From an uncultured Verrucomicrobiota bacterium (lineage in GTDB: Bacteria > Verrucomicrobiota > Kiritimatiellia > CAIVKH01), in contig CALMYG010000022.1 in the NCBI GenBank assembly GCA_937873455.1, positions 1 to 64,000 on the forward strand: a stretch of 64,000 bases of DNA, in the 5' to 3' direction. Of this stretch, positions 39,946 to 49,254 are shown one piece after another. Each line of letters starts with the position of its first letter. Position 1 is the stretch's first letter. A program made the position numbers and the translations under genes. Under the pieces are notes generated by a model. It was not told the origin of the DNA, ran no database searches, and saw only the letters and a program-made list of their open reading frames with translations.

Positions 39946-40401
39946 ATGCCTTACCGCATTTGTAAATCCATCGTGGTGGAAAGCGGGCACATGCTGGCGA
40001 AGCATCCCGACAAGTGTCAGTTTCCCCATGGCCATACGCGCCAGGTGGAATTTGTGCTGGAGGCGGATGACCTCGACGCCAGCGACATGGTGTGTGATTT
40101 CAAGGTGATCACCACATCGGTTCACGAGCTGGTGCAGACCTTCGACCATTCCATGTGCATGAATACGGATGACCCGCTTTTCGCGCAATTCAAGGAAAAC
40201 TACGGCGACCGGGTGATCGGATTTGAACATACCGATCCGACCACCGAAGTTATTGCGAAAACAATTTATGACGCGGCGAAAGCCCGCCTCATCCTGCATG
40301 CCCAGAATGCCGGGGCGGCGTTTCCCTTGCGGCCCAACGTTCGGCTGGTCCGGGTCAGGGTTTGGGAGACGGGAACCAGTTGGGCGGAATACGCGGAATA
40401 G
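39946..40401 (+). CDS. queD: 6-carboxy-tetrahydropterin synthase QueD (PTPS family)
   Basis: Zinc enzyme that converts dihydroneopterin triphosphate to 6-carboxy-tetrahydropterin in the queuosine pathway; eukaryotic relatives make biopterin. The 151 residues include zinc ligands H15, H28 and H30 (CQFPHGH) and the catalytic cysteine C24 in DKCQF, plus FDHSMCMN near 65 and the terminal VWETGTSWAEY. The family length is about 120-150. tgt at 11.9 kb gives a later step of the same pathway. The stop codon abuts that of the convergent glycosyltransferase gene with no gap. Confidence 0.92.
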   Translation: MPYRICKSIVVESGHMLAKHPDKCQFPHGHTRQVEFVLEADDLDASDMVCDFKVITTSVHELVQTFDHSMCMNTDDPLFAQFKENYGDRVIGFEHTDPTTEVIAKTIYDAAKARLILHAQNAGAAFPLRPNVRLVRVRVWETGTSWAEYAE

Positions 40402-41325
40402 TTAGACCCCGCGAAGTCGCGCGCCCAGCGCTTCGATTACCGTTTGCACCGGGAGGTTGTCCAGGTTTCCATCCGGCGCGGTGACGATGGTCACCTGCGA
40501 GCCGCGCGGCGCCCACAAATCCGGATTGGTCGGTCCGAACATCACCACGGAAGGCACGGCGACTGCGGCGGCCAGGTGGGATATGCCGCTGTCGTTTCCA
40601 AGGTAACCGCGTGCTTGTCCCAGCGCGATCGCCAGTTCGACGAGGTCCGGTTGGTGCCACCATGTCCTCCCGCCCAGCTTGCGGTCAAGGTCGGGTATGA
40701 ACTCCCGTTCGGCATCTCCCGTGATGAAAACGGAGGAAATGCCAAGCGTTTGCTCGGCGTGATCGGCGACGGCGAGAAAGGCGTCCAGCGACCAGTTTTT
40801 GTTTCTCCCTCCGCTACCGGGGTGGATGGCCAACCACGGGGCGGTCGGGATATCAAGTTGTACCGAACCGGCTGCCGGGAGGTTGAGCCGCGGAATCGGA
40901 TCGGAATCGTAAAGCGCCAGGGCGGTCAGCGGTTGCAAAAAATGGTCGATGGCGTGTTGGTTTTCGATCAGAGGGGACGCCTGGAGCAGGATTTTCACGC
41001 CGCAGCGCTTCAGGTTTTCAACGAGGACGCCCCCGGGATCGTGCAGGTATTGAACAATAAAGTCGAACGAGGCGAAATAGGCCTGATCGTCATCCCGAAT
41101 GGTGGCGTTATCAACGAAGTAGCGGGCGATGCCCGAAGCAAACAGCGGTTTGACGACATCGACCAGCCCGGCCGCGCGGGCGAGAGCGCCGGGAAGGGGG
41201 TACGCGATCAGCTCAATATGAGCGTCCGGCCAACGCGCGCGGAGGGCGGAGAGAACCGGTAAGGTAACCAGAAAATCGCCCAAGGCGCCGCCACGCAGGA
41301 CGAGAATGCGGGCCGGTCGGGTCAA
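40402..41325 (-). CDS. Glycosyltransferase family 9 (heptosyltransferase-like)
   Basis: Cytosolic GT-B enzyme, likely adding a heptose or similar sugar in LPS core synthesis. The 307 residues begin ARILVLRGGALGDFLVTLPVL, the GT9 N-terminal motif region, and include AIHPGSGGRNKNWSLDAF near 173 and GNDSGISHLAAAVAVPSVV near 243. I chose TTG 41325, which overlaps the upstream stop as TTGA; the frame is open to 41460 but that extension is not conserved-looking. It is the last gene of the htrA-to-GT9 series. Acceptor and sugar cannot be specified. Confidence 0.85.
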   Translation of the reverse strand: MTRPARILVLRGGALGDFLVTLPVLSALRARWPDAHIELIAYPLPGALARAAGLVDVVKPLFASGIARYFVDNATIRDDDQAYFASFDFIVQYLHDPGGVLVENLKRCGVKILLQASPLIENQHAIDHFLQPLTALALYDSDPIPRLNLPAAGSVQLDIPTAPWLAIHPGSGGRNKNWSLDAFLAVADHAEQTLGISSVFITGDAEREFIPDLDRKLGGRTWWHQPDLVELAIALGQARGYLGNDSGISHLAAAVAVPSVVMFGPTNPDLWAPRGSQVTIVTAPDGNLDNLPVQTVIEALGARLRGV

Positions 41326-41876
41326 CGCGAAACCACCGCGGTTATGGCCAGGGCAGCGGCCAGGGCAACCAGCGTAATTCCGCTGACTGTCCTTCGTCCG
41401 CCCGTGGCCATCAGCCAGGACGTCCAGGCCCGGAATTTGTAGGGGCTGAGGACGATCCAAATACCGGCGATCACCATGATATAGGCAACGGAAACCACCA
41501 CCAGGCGCCAGGGGGAGGGGTGCCAGCGCGCGGCATCCACCATGAACGTCGGTATCAACATCAACAAACCACCGAGGGCGCGCGCGGCCAACAATTCATC
41601 AAGAAATTTTGTGACCAGATAAAACGTGACGGGCGTGATCACCACCAACAAGCTTTTGTATTTGCTCAATCCGCCAAGGGTCATTTGATCGACCAGCATT
41701 GCCGATCCAATCAAGGCGATCGCGGCCAATACCCACCCGGCGCGGCGGTTTCGGGGAAACGCGGCAAGCGCCCGCGCGGTTGCTTCGGCATGGCGCAAAA
41801 CAAAAAAAGCGCCAAGACCACTCAAGGCGGCGGCGATCGCGCTGATGCCGCTCAGATGTTCGGTTCCAACCATCAT
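41322..41876 (-). CDS. Multi-pass inner-membrane protein of unknown function
   Basis: A 184-residue protein with about five or six predicted membrane helices: ISAIAAALSGLGAFFVL, WVLAAIALIGSAMLV, LLVVITPVTFYLV, LLMLIPTFMV, LVVVSVAYIMVIAGIWIVL and ITLVALAAALAITAVV. No motif identifies a family. Start overlaps the prmA stop (ATGA) and its stop overlaps the glycosyltransferase TTG start, so it is translationally coupled to both. Coupling to the glycosyltransferase suggests an envelope-polysaccharide role, which is only inference. Confidence 0.7.
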   Translation of the reverse strand: MMVGTEHLSGISAIAAALSGLGAFFVLRHAEATARALAAFPRNRRAGWVLAAIALIGSAMLVDQMTLGGLSKYKSLLVVITPVTFYLVTKFLDELLAARALGGLLMLIPTFMVDAARWHPSPWRLVVVSVAYIMVIAGIWIVLSPYKFRAWTSWLMATGGRRTVSGITLVALAAALAITAVVSR

Positions 41877-42742
41877 GCCGTTATTTCCATTCGTTCAAAA
41901 GCCAAACCGCCCCACTCGCCGTCGCCGTCGCGAAAAACTTCCATCAAACCCAAGGCGGTATACGCAGCGCTGACGGTTTCCAGTTCCGGATCGCGGATGC
42001 CGCTCAAGGCCAAGTAGCGACCGGTGCACCGGGCGAGGGCAGGCGCTATCTGCAGCAGGACGGTGGTATAAACGTTTGCGCAGACAAGGTCAAACGATCC
42101 CTTTGGCGGTTCGGCGAGGATGTCGGACACGGTGAGCTCGATCTGGCCCTCCAGGCCGTTTAAGCGGATGTTTTCCCGGGCCTGTTCGAGGGCGATGGCG
42201 TCATGGTCGAGTCCGACCACATGTTCAGCCCCCAGCAGGCGGGCGGCGATAGCCAGGATGCTGCTTCCGGTTCCGACGTCGAGCATGGAGCGCACCCGGC
42301 CGCCCGGCGTCCAATGGTCGATCCGATCCAGACAAAACCGCGTGGTGAAATGATCGCCGGTGCCAAAGCTGAGGCCGGGATCCAACCAGATGGTCTTACG
42401 TTCCGGCATTTCGGGGGCGCTTTCCTTTTCCCATAACGGAACGATTCTCAAATGGCGCCCGATCAGGGTGGCGTGAAAATGATGACGCCAGAACACCTGC
42501 CAGTCGCGCGGCGTTTCCCGGCGAATCTGCGTGGCCATGATTTCCGGCCATCCCGCCATGACGGTGCGGATGATTTCGGCCTGATCGGGCTCTTCCACAT
42601 ACAGCTCCAACCAGCCCCGGTCATGACCCGGACGTTCCAGTTGAATGACTGGAAGTCCCCAGGTTTCTCCGATGCGCTCGGCGAGCGACTCAAGCGCCCC
42701 GACGGCGACTTCCAGGGTTACGATGTAGTGTCCACTTTTCAT
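41873..42742 (-). CDS. prmA: Ribosomal protein L11 methyltransferase-like PrmA
   Basis: SAM-dependent methyltransferase; PrmA trimethylates ribosomal protein L11. The 289 residues have an N-terminal ferredoxin-like substrate domain and a Rossmann methyltransferase domain with LDPGLSFGTGDHFTTRFCL near 118, motif I LDVGTGSSILAIAA near 151 and the NVYTTVLLQIAP post-II region near 222. ATG 42742 overlaps the upstream stop as ATGA; a TTG 24 nt earlier is less likely. The operon setting with envelope genes is unusual for PrmA, so another protein substrate is possible. Confidence 0.85.
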   Translation of the reverse strand: MKSGHYIVTLEVAVGALESLAERIGETWGLPVIQLERPGHDRGWLELYVEEPDQAEIIRTVMAGWPEIMATQIRRETPRDWQVFWRHHFHATLIGRHLRIVPLWEKESAPEMPERKTIWLDPGLSFGTGDHFTTRFCLDRIDHWTPGGRVRSMLDVGTGSSILAIAARLLGAEHVVGLDHDAIALEQARENIRLNGLEGQIELTVSDILAEPPKGSFDLVCANVYTTVLLQIAPALARCTGRYLALSGIRDPELETVSAAYTALGLMEVFRDGDGEWGGLAFERMEITA

Positions 42743-45198
42743 GGGGTAAGGATTTCGGTTCTCCAATTCGGTTGGCGGAGCGGGCCGGTTACTTTGAATT
42801 CCATCAGCATACTTAAAGGAATGGTGACCACCCGGACGGCGCTGGCGAGGGAGCCGTCGCGAAACGGATGAACTTGTACGGCGAATTGCAGGTGATTGGT
42901 CCAGGCATACGAACCTTTGGCGGCGAGGGAAATCAAGTTGCCGGCCAACTTGAAGTTGTCGGTGCGGATTTCACCCTCGCCAAAAACGAAATCACCCTCG
43001 GCCACATTTTGTTCGCTGAAACCGAGGCCGGGATAGATTTTTCCCAACAGGGTGGACAGACCGCCAAATACCGGAATGGTCAGCAGGCGACCCTCGTCGA
43101 TACGCACCTGGGCCCGGCCGGTAAGATTCGACCAGGCCGGCGGGTCGGGGTACCGGCCTTCGAGGGATAAGTCGGCCTGCAGGCGTCCTTCATACTCGGC
43201 CCCTTCGGTGCGGTTGATCATGCCCACGATACGATCAAAGGAAAGTTCTTCCGCGCGAGCGGACAAAGTGAAGCGGTCCTCGGTAGCGCCAAGGGCCATG
43301 ACCAGCACGCCGGAGACAATGCCGTCGGCAATGTTTGCGGTAAAATTGGAAACGGTCAGCAGGCCTGGCCCCCGGTGCGCCTGGGCTTGTAGCCGGTCAA
43401 AAACCACGCGGGAGCGACCGATTTGACGTCCGCTAAGTTGAACGGTGAGATCCGTGCGGCGATCGGTCTTGGCATCAATCATGCCACTCGCCCGGACGAT
43501 AATATCATCAGAAAACGTATAAGGTAGTACGTGTCGGAGAAAATTGGCGCCGGCCATCGGGGCGACACGCAGCGGATTGGCGGTAATTTCCAAGTCGACT
43601 TCGTAGCGTTCGCGGCGAAGGTCCAGGTTCAGGGAGCCGCGCACGCCGCCGGTCGCGGTTTGGGCATCGAACGGGTTCAGGAGTACCAGGTTGTTGGAGT
43701 AAAGCAGCCCGACCTGCGCCGAAGTCAATTCCGCGCCGCGGAACGAAAAGTTGGCGCCGTGAATCATCCCGGTCACCACAAGTCGATCGGGAGCATCGTG
43801 AGGCAAGCTGAAACCGCCGGCAAATCGAATCGGCGTTTCCCGGATTTCGAACATGCGGGACACGCGGGCCAGTCCCGGAGGCAGAACGGGAGCGAGTTGG
43901 CGTAATTCAAGGTCGAAATCAATGCCGCCGTCCATGCGCCGCTCGGCGAAGTCGGTTTTTATCGTAAAGCGCAGCACTCCGCGGCCCGGCCCGTCGCCGC
44001 CCTGAACCAAACCCTCCTGAATCAGTAAGAGCGGGCCTTCCCGTTTAAAGGTCGCAAAGAGACGTTCCGCCGGAAAATCCTGAATTCGCCCGTTTTCCAA
44101 AGACAACCAGCCGCCCCAACGGTAGGGCGCTTCATGCCAGGAACAGGGCCCGATCCACCCCTCGGTATGTAGCGTACCTTCCCAGTTTACGCCGGCTTGA
44201 TCAACAGATCGCCTCAAGCGTCCCGGCAGAAATAACCGGAACCCGGAGGCGTCCATTTCCCCGTAGACGTGCGCTTCCAGTTGGTCCGCATTCGCCTGGT
44301 ATTTTCCGGTCATGGTCATGCTGTGTTCGGCGGATTCCACGATCTGCAACCGGAACTCCGCGGCGTCTCCGGCATAAGCAGCTTCCAGACCGGCTCCGGC
44401 AAACCGGTGGCCGGCATACACAAACGACGGCGCCCGCCCTTGAAGGGTGATTTCCGGCCGCGTAGGTTTTGATGCATCGGCCCGGAATTCAAGGGTTAAT
44501 TCAGGCGGGGTGTCGAGTTGGAGGGTCAGTAGTTTTGTCCTGATTTCGCGCAACACCGTTGGCGTTTTCTGAAATGCTTCCAGCCATGACGTCGGCAATG
44601 CCGTGGCAACGGGTTCATCATCCCGGGGGGAAGGTGTCTCCAGCTCGCCACGAATGGCAATCGCACTGTTCAAATCGGAAGTTCCGGTTCCTTCGATCAT
44701 CCAGGCCGCTTCGGTCCGGTCAGCGGATAGCCGCAACCGGGTGATCCGGATGCGATCACCCGGTTCTGATTCGGGCGATCCAGTCAGTGGAAGCTCCAGG
44801 GTGGCATCGCTTAGGATGATGGCTTGAATATGCCAGATGCCGCCGAGCGCGGCCCGGTAATCGGGGCGGATGGCGATATCGCCCCGGGTAAGCGCGGGTT
44901 GCCCGTTTCCCGGGAGGGTAAGATCAACATCATGCAAGACGAAACCGTACCGGGGATTCCACGTCACGCGGGTCACGTTTACGGAAAGCGGAGTTAGTTG
45001 TTGCGCAACGCGTTCTTCGATAAGCGCGCCGGGAATGCCAACCGCCCAAACCAGGAACAGTAGAACCGCCGCGACCTTGACGAGCATCCATATACCGTGC
45101 AACGCGCCGTGAAGGCGTCGCGATCCGCAGGTGTTGCGCACGAATGCGCCCCACCGGCGTGGCGCGGATGGCGGTTGTTCCGGGTCAGCCTGGCCCAT
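42739..45198 (-). CDS. AsmA-like envelope protein
   Basis: An 819-residue protein anchored by one N-terminal helix (about 38-58, LVKVAAVLLFLVWAVGIPGAL) with the rest periplasmic and almost wholly beta-strand, in the manner of AsmA/TamB/DUF3971 proteins that bridge the envelope and move phospholipids. The C-terminal 200 residues show the AsmA-type repeats (GRAQVRIDEGRLLTIPVFGG, FGEGEIRTDNFKLAGNLISL). It overlaps the DUF4340 gene by 1 nt (TGATG) and prmA by 4 nt. The exact subfamily is uncertain. Confidence 0.75.
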   Translation of the reverse strand: MGQADPEQPPSAPRRWGAFVRNTCGSRRLHGALHGIWMLVKVAAVLLFLVWAVGIPGALIEERVAQQLTPLSVNVTRVTWNPRYGFVLHDVDLTLPGNGQPALTRGDIAIRPDYRAALGGIWHIQAIILSDATLELPLTGSPESEPGDRIRITRLRLSADRTEAAWMIEGTGTSDLNSAIAIRGELETPSPRDDEPVATALPTSWLEAFQKTPTVLREIRTKLLTLQLDTPPELTLEFRADASKPTRPEITLQGRAPSFVYAGHRFAGAGLEAAYAGDAAEFRLQIVESAEHSMTMTGKYQANADQLEAHVYGEMDASGFRLFLPGRLRRSVDQAGVNWEGTLHTEGWIGPCSWHEAPYRWGGWLSLENGRIQDFPAERLFATFKREGPLLLIQEGLVQGGDGPGRGVLRFTIKTDFAERRMDGGIDFDLELRQLAPVLPPGLARVSRMFEIRETPIRFAGGFSLPHDAPDRLVVTGMIHGANFSFRGAELTSAQVGLLYSNNLVLLNPFDAQTATGGVRGSLNLDLRRERYEVDLEITANPLRVAPMAGANFLRHVLPYTFSDDIIVRASGMIDAKTDRRTDLTVQLSGRQIGRSRVVFDRLQAQAHRGPGLLTVSNFTANIADGIVSGVLVMALGATEDRFTLSARAEELSFDRIVGMINRTEGAEYEGRLQADLSLEGRYPDPPAWSNLTGRAQVRIDEGRLLTIPVFGGLSTLLGKIYPGLGFSEQNVAEGDFVFGEGEIRTDNFKLAGNLISLAAKGSYAWTNHLQFAVQVHPFRDGSLASAVRVVTIPLSMLMEFKVTGPLRQPNWRTEILTP

Positions 45199-47003
45199 CA
45201 GTCTTGTTCTCCTGGAGCGATCGGCAGAATCGGGGCAATGGGATTTGCCACCGGCTTGAGCAGGGCCTCGACCGCGGCACGGGCCAACGTGAAGACGATA
45301 TCGGTTCCCTGGCGCATGGCATAGAATTCGTCATCATTCGCATCATCGCCGATAAGCAACACCCGGTTTATGCCGGCGCTCAAACCGAATATGATTTGCC
45401 GGCGGGGTGGGGACAGTCCATAACGGGTCAGATCGGGCGGGTCCTCCTCGATGAAACGGACGGCGACCAGTTGTGCGGCGTGAAACAAGACCAGATCGAT
45501 GGCGTCGGTATCCGGCGCAAACGTGCTGTCCGTAGGTCGGAAAAAATGCGTCTGACGCTCGACGACACGTTCTCGCCAAGGCCCGCGTTGGGTGATGCGT
45601 TGCACGGATTCCGGTTCAAGGGTTAAGATGACCGGGTCACGGTAGTCCAGCGGATCAATGGAGAAGGTCGTCGCCAAGCGCCCCGGAACTTCCATCACCT
45701 GTCCGCTGACCGGGGCGGCGATGTAGAGATCGCCCTGTTCATTGGCGCCACCCAGGACAAACCGCCATTCCCGTTCGGCGGCGGCGGAGTCGGAGCGGCG
45801 GAAGGTGATGATCCGGTTGGTAATGTGAAGGCCAAACGGCTCGTAGTCGGTAATCGGGGGATCGATAAATCGGCTGACTAAAACATCGGTCCATGCGCTG
45901 AGGAGGGTTTGAATGCGCGGCTCATGGGCTAGGAATCGTTTCGGAGCGGTAACCTCCCAGACGCCTTGGGTTCCGCGATTCGCCACCAACCGCCACTCGC
46001 CGGATTGCATGGTAAAGCCATCGATTTCTCCCGGAGCGATGGCCAGCACTTGATGATCGCGAAACACGCGCAGTTCGGGGGAAAGCCATTCGACGACATC
46101 ATCGCCGACGGAGAAAACATGATCCTGGCCGGCGACGGTGGCGTAATACAAGCCTTCTTCGCCTTCGATGGCATGGCCGATTTTCAGGACATACGAGGGG
46201 TGACCCGGATCGCCGGTCAAGGTTAGCTGGCGCTCCGGATGGTCAAACCCATAAAGCGAACCCGCCGCTACCGACTCGGCCACAAAGTCATGAATGCGAA
46301 ATTCGTAGAGCCGGTGCAGCCATTGACGTACCGCGGTTTCAGCGGCGCGCGAACGCACCGGTCGCTCAATATACCAGCCGTCGCCATCTCCACGCACGAG
46401 TTGCAGCATGGCGTCCGGACTTTGCCATTCCAGGCGGCGCACGCGGCCCGGTGGAATGCCAATCAACCGGCGATCCCGCAAATCAATGGCATTCACCGGA
46501 AGGGCGTTCAGCAAACCGCGGGCGACCACGAAAACCTCGGGAGTGTCGGCGCGTTGGACATAGACATGTTGTCCGCCGGGAGCATCGCGCCCAATGGAAA
46601 GGGTGATCGCCGAAGTCGCGGTTTCCATGACCAGCGTGGCGCGCGGCGGGTTGAAGCCGAACTGCTCGGCGGTGAGCGGCAAGGCGCGTTGTTCAGCGGC
46701 ACTGATGGATTGGCTCCACCGGGCGGCGGCGATCGCATCGAGAATCCGCATGACCGCATTGCCGTCAGCGGCCGCTGAAACCGGATGAATCAACCGCCAT
46801 TGTTCGTTGGTCAAGGTGACGGCGAAGCGTCCAGCCGGCGTGTCGATCCTGATACCGGTTACTTCCTCCGGATTGATGCGGAACGCGAGGCGGGCGGCGA
46901 GGCGCCGTTGCTCCGAGTTGTCGCGGTGCCGGTCAGCAAAATAGATATAGCCACCGAGCAGCGACACGGCCAGCAGGAGACCCAGCGTGAAGCGTCCGTT
47001 CAT
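45198..47003 (-). CDS. DUF4340-type periplasmic protein of a Gld-like ABC operon
   Basis: A 601-residue protein with one N-terminal membrane helix (about 6-23, TLGLLLAVSLLGGYIYF) and a long beta-rich periplasmic part. It contains repeated blocks of the DUF4340 kind (EEVTGIRIDTPAGRFAVTL, EQWRLIHPVSAAADGNAVM, and EWRLVANRGTQGVWEVTAPK). DUF4340 genes typically follow gldG-like genes, as here. ATG 47003 overlaps the gldG stop (ATGA). The function within the transporter is not established; a sensor or scaffold role is possible. Confidence 0.82.
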   Translation of the reverse strand: MNGRFTLGLLLAVSLLGGYIYFADRHRDNSEQRRLAARLAFRINPEEVTGIRIDTPAGRFAVTLTNEQWRLIHPVSAAADGNAVMRILDAIAAARWSQSISAAEQRALPLTAEQFGFNPPRATLVMETATSAITLSIGRDAPGGQHVYVQRADTPEVFVVARGLLNALPVNAIDLRDRRLIGIPPGRVRRLEWQSPDAMLQLVRGDGDGWYIERPVRSRAAETAVRQWLHRLYEFRIHDFVAESVAAGSLYGFDHPERQLTLTGDPGHPSYVLKIGHAIEGEEGLYYATVAGQDHVFSVGDDVVEWLSPELRVFRDHQVLAIAPGEIDGFTMQSGEWRLVANRGTQGVWEVTAPKRFLAHEPRIQTLLSAWTDVLVSRFIDPPITDYEPFGLHITNRIITFRRSDSAAAEREWRFVLGGANEQGDLYIAAPVSGQVMEVPGRLATTFSIDPLDYRDPVILTLEPESVQRITQRGPWRERVVERQTHFFRPTDSTFAPDTDAIDLVLFHAAQLVAVRFIEEDPPDLTRYGLSPPRRQIIFGLSAGINRVLLIGDDANDDEFYAMRQGTDIVFTLARAAVEALLKPVANPIAPILPIAPGEQD

Positions 47004-48517
47004 GGCGCTTCCCGCCTCCGACGCCAACGGACCAGTAAACCGGCCGCGGTGACCGCGGCGGGAATGACGACCACCACAAACCAGAACAAAGATTGAAGTT
47101 GCCGGCGATCCATCATCAACTTTATTTCTTCAAAAGGGCGCGGGGCGATATCCAACAGGTAGTCGCGTTCCAGAATCCAATTGAGCGCGCTCAGGAAAAA
47201 GTCGCCATTTCCCCCGCTCAAACCGCTGTTGGATACGAAGTCCGCATCGCCGAAAATCACGACGCGGCTGGCTTGAATGTTCATGGTTGCCGTAACATCG
47301 CCGGCGCGTTCGACGGCGACGGCGAGGGGAAGGGGACCCCGGATGTCACGTTCCGGATCAAACCGATGCGGCCGCGCTTCGGTATCCCTTTCGGCCCAGG
47401 ACTCGGGCGACGAAAAGGCCAGCGGGACGGCCTGGAATAAATCCCCGCCGCCTTCCCGCCGGTCGTCCATCAACGGCAGTGCGCGCGGCCAAAAGAATAC
47501 CGTATTGAGTGTTTTCAGCCGCTCGGTTATGGGATGGTCGCCGTATCCGGCGGTCAGTACGTCGAAGCCGGACAGCGTGCGCACGGGATCGATAACCAGG
47601 TTGTTGAAGCTGTCGATGCCCCACGAACGGAGCAGGGGAGCAAAACCCGCGTCCGTTTCCGCGGTTAACATCAACAGGATGCGGCCGGCGCGTTGGGCAA
47701 ATGCGGTGATGCGTTCGATTTCCGCGGTGGAATAAGCCCGGGACGGTCCGGCGATGATCAAGGCATCGGCATCATCGGGCAGGCTGGTCCGGGTTAAAAA
47801 ACTGAAGGGGGTAAGTTCGATATGATCACGCCGGATCCACTGTCCGATCCGCGACAGGCCGACATATTCATCGTGATCATCAAAGTCGCGTTCGCCATGA
47901 CCCTGCAGGAAATAAACCCGGGGCGGGTCGGCTTCCACCAGGGAAAAAATTGCCGACGTAAACACCTGCTCGCCGCGAAAGGCGATTTTTTCCGGAAGGT
48001 TCCCGCGCAGCAGCGGCTCGTAATCCATATCGGTTACATCTTCCGCCTGCACCACCCGGTAGCGGGAGCCGGAGGAGAAGACCACCACATTGGGGCGGTC
48101 AAGGTCATACCGGCTCATGAAGGCTTCGGCCTTGCCGGGATGACGGTCGGGATCGATGCGCTCCACGGTCAGGCGATTGCCGGAGGCGTACTCGTATTCG
48201 CGCAAGACATGCAAGACGTCATCGTAAACATGGTGATACAGCTCATGCTGGGGTTGAATGAAAACCGTAACATGGATGGGCTCTTCCAGTTGGCCGAGCA
48301 GCGCGACGCTTTTGCCGGATAACGCGAAGAAGCGGTCGCGGCTCCAGTCAAAGCGCGCATAGTGCCGGGAAGAGAGGTAGTTCACCATCACGATCAGGAT
48401 AAACATGAGGAGAATGGACGCCGCGCCGTGCAGGCCGGACAACCAGCGCCGCCGGGATCGGCTGCGCATGCGTTGACGGTTTAACGCCACGCCGGGATCG
48501 CTTTCGTTTATCGCCAT
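47000..48517 (-). CDS. gldG: GldG-like ABC transporter auxiliary protein
   Basis: A 505-residue protein with an N-terminal helix (about 30-50, ASILLMFILIVMVNYLSSR) and a C-terminal helix before a basic tail (RWRRRREAP), enclosing a periplasmic ABC_transp_aux domain (GEQVFTSAIFSLVEADPPRV and YFLQGHGERDFDDHDEYV). In Bacteroidetes GldG with GldA and GldF is needed for gliding; in non-gliding bacteria the same trio has no assigned substrate. ATG 48517 overlaps the gldF stop by 10 nt. Confidence 0.88.
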   Translation of the reverse strand: MAINESDPGVALNRQRMRSRSRRRWLSGLHGAASILLMFILIVMVNYLSSRHYARFDWSRDRFFALSGKSVALLGQLEEPIHVTVFIQPQHELYHHVYDDVLHVLREYEYASGNRLTVERIDPDRHPGKAEAFMSRYDLDRPNVVVFSSGSRYRVVQAEDVTDMDYEPLLRGNLPEKIAFRGEQVFTSAIFSLVEADPPRVYFLQGHGERDFDDHDEYVGLSRIGQWIRRDHIELTPFSFLTRTSLPDDADALIIAGPSRAYSTAEIERITAFAQRAGRILLMLTAETDAGFAPLLRSWGIDSFNNLVIDPVRTLSGFDVLTAGYGDHPITERLKTLNTVFFWPRALPLMDDRREGGGDLFQAVPLAFSSPESWAERDTEARPHRFDPERDIRGPLPLAVAVERAGDVTATMNIQASRVVIFGDADFVSNSGLSGGNGDFFLSALNWILERDYLLDIAPRPFEEIKLMMDRRQLQSLFWFVVVVIPAAVTAAGLLVRWRRRREAP

Positions 48518-49254
48518 TGCCGTGACTCCAGCAATCGGACGGCGGTAAACAGGCACCCGATGGTGACGCTAACAAAATAAATCACCGGGCGGGTATCGAC
48601 CACACCGCGCGCGAAGTCCATCATATGGCGGTGCGGGGCCATCAGGTCGGTCAGGATCCGGGCGGCCGGATGGGCGGTCAGGTATTCGACGAAACCGGCA
48701 AACAACACGAGAATCAACAAGGAGAAACAACTGATCGCGGCGACAATCTGGTTGCTGGTGGTCAAGGAGCAGAGCAATCCGATGGCCAGGTACATCGCGC
48801 CGCTCAAAAGCATGCCAAAGTATCCGGCGGCTATGACGCCGGGGTCGAGCGGCGGGGATTCCGCCGCATACGCTTGCAGGCCGACCAGAAACAGCGCGGT
48901 GGGAATCCACATGATGGTGTAAAACGAGAAAACCCCGGCAAATTTGGCCGCCACGACCTGGGTGTCGGTGATTGGCGCGGTCAGCAGGGTCTCCAACGTG
49001 CCCATCCGACGCTCTTCGGCAAACAGGCGCATGGTGAGGACCGGCACGACGACCAGTTGGGTCATCCAGTAAAAGGGTGAACCGAACATGAGATTCATGA
49101 GGCCAACGCCGGGCGTGCCGGCGGCGAGAATGCCGGTGAGCAGATAAAACACGAGGCCCATTACCAGCAGAAAAAATGCCGTGGTTACGTACGCCACCGG
49201 CGATAGAAAATAGCCGGCGAGTTCTTTGCGCCAAAGGACCCAGAAACTAGACAT
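48508..49254 (-). CDS. gldF: ABC-2 type transporter permease, GldF-like
   Basis: A 248-residue, six-helix ABC-2 permease. It starts with a cytosolic VLWRKELAGYFLSPVAYV segment typical of the family, has the conserved LTMRLFAEERRMGTLETLLTAP loop (given as RLFAEERRMGTLETLL) near 75-95, and ends with a final helix and LLESRQWR. It pairs with the ATPase gene, which it overlaps by 8 nt, and with gldG downstream. The transported molecule is unknown. Confidence 0.9.
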   Translation of the reverse strand: MSSFWVLWRKELAGYFLSPVAYVTTAFFLLVMGLVFYLLTGILAAGTPGVGLMNLMFGSPFYWMTQLVVVPVLTMRLFAEERRMGTLETLLTAPITDTQVVAAKFAGVFSFYTIMWIPTALFLVGLQAYAAESPPLDPGVIAAGYFGMLLSGAMYLAIGLLCSLTTSNQIVAAISCFSLLILVLFAGFVEYLTAHPAARILTDLMAPHRHMMDFARGVVDTRPVIYFVSVTIGCLFTAVRLLESRQWR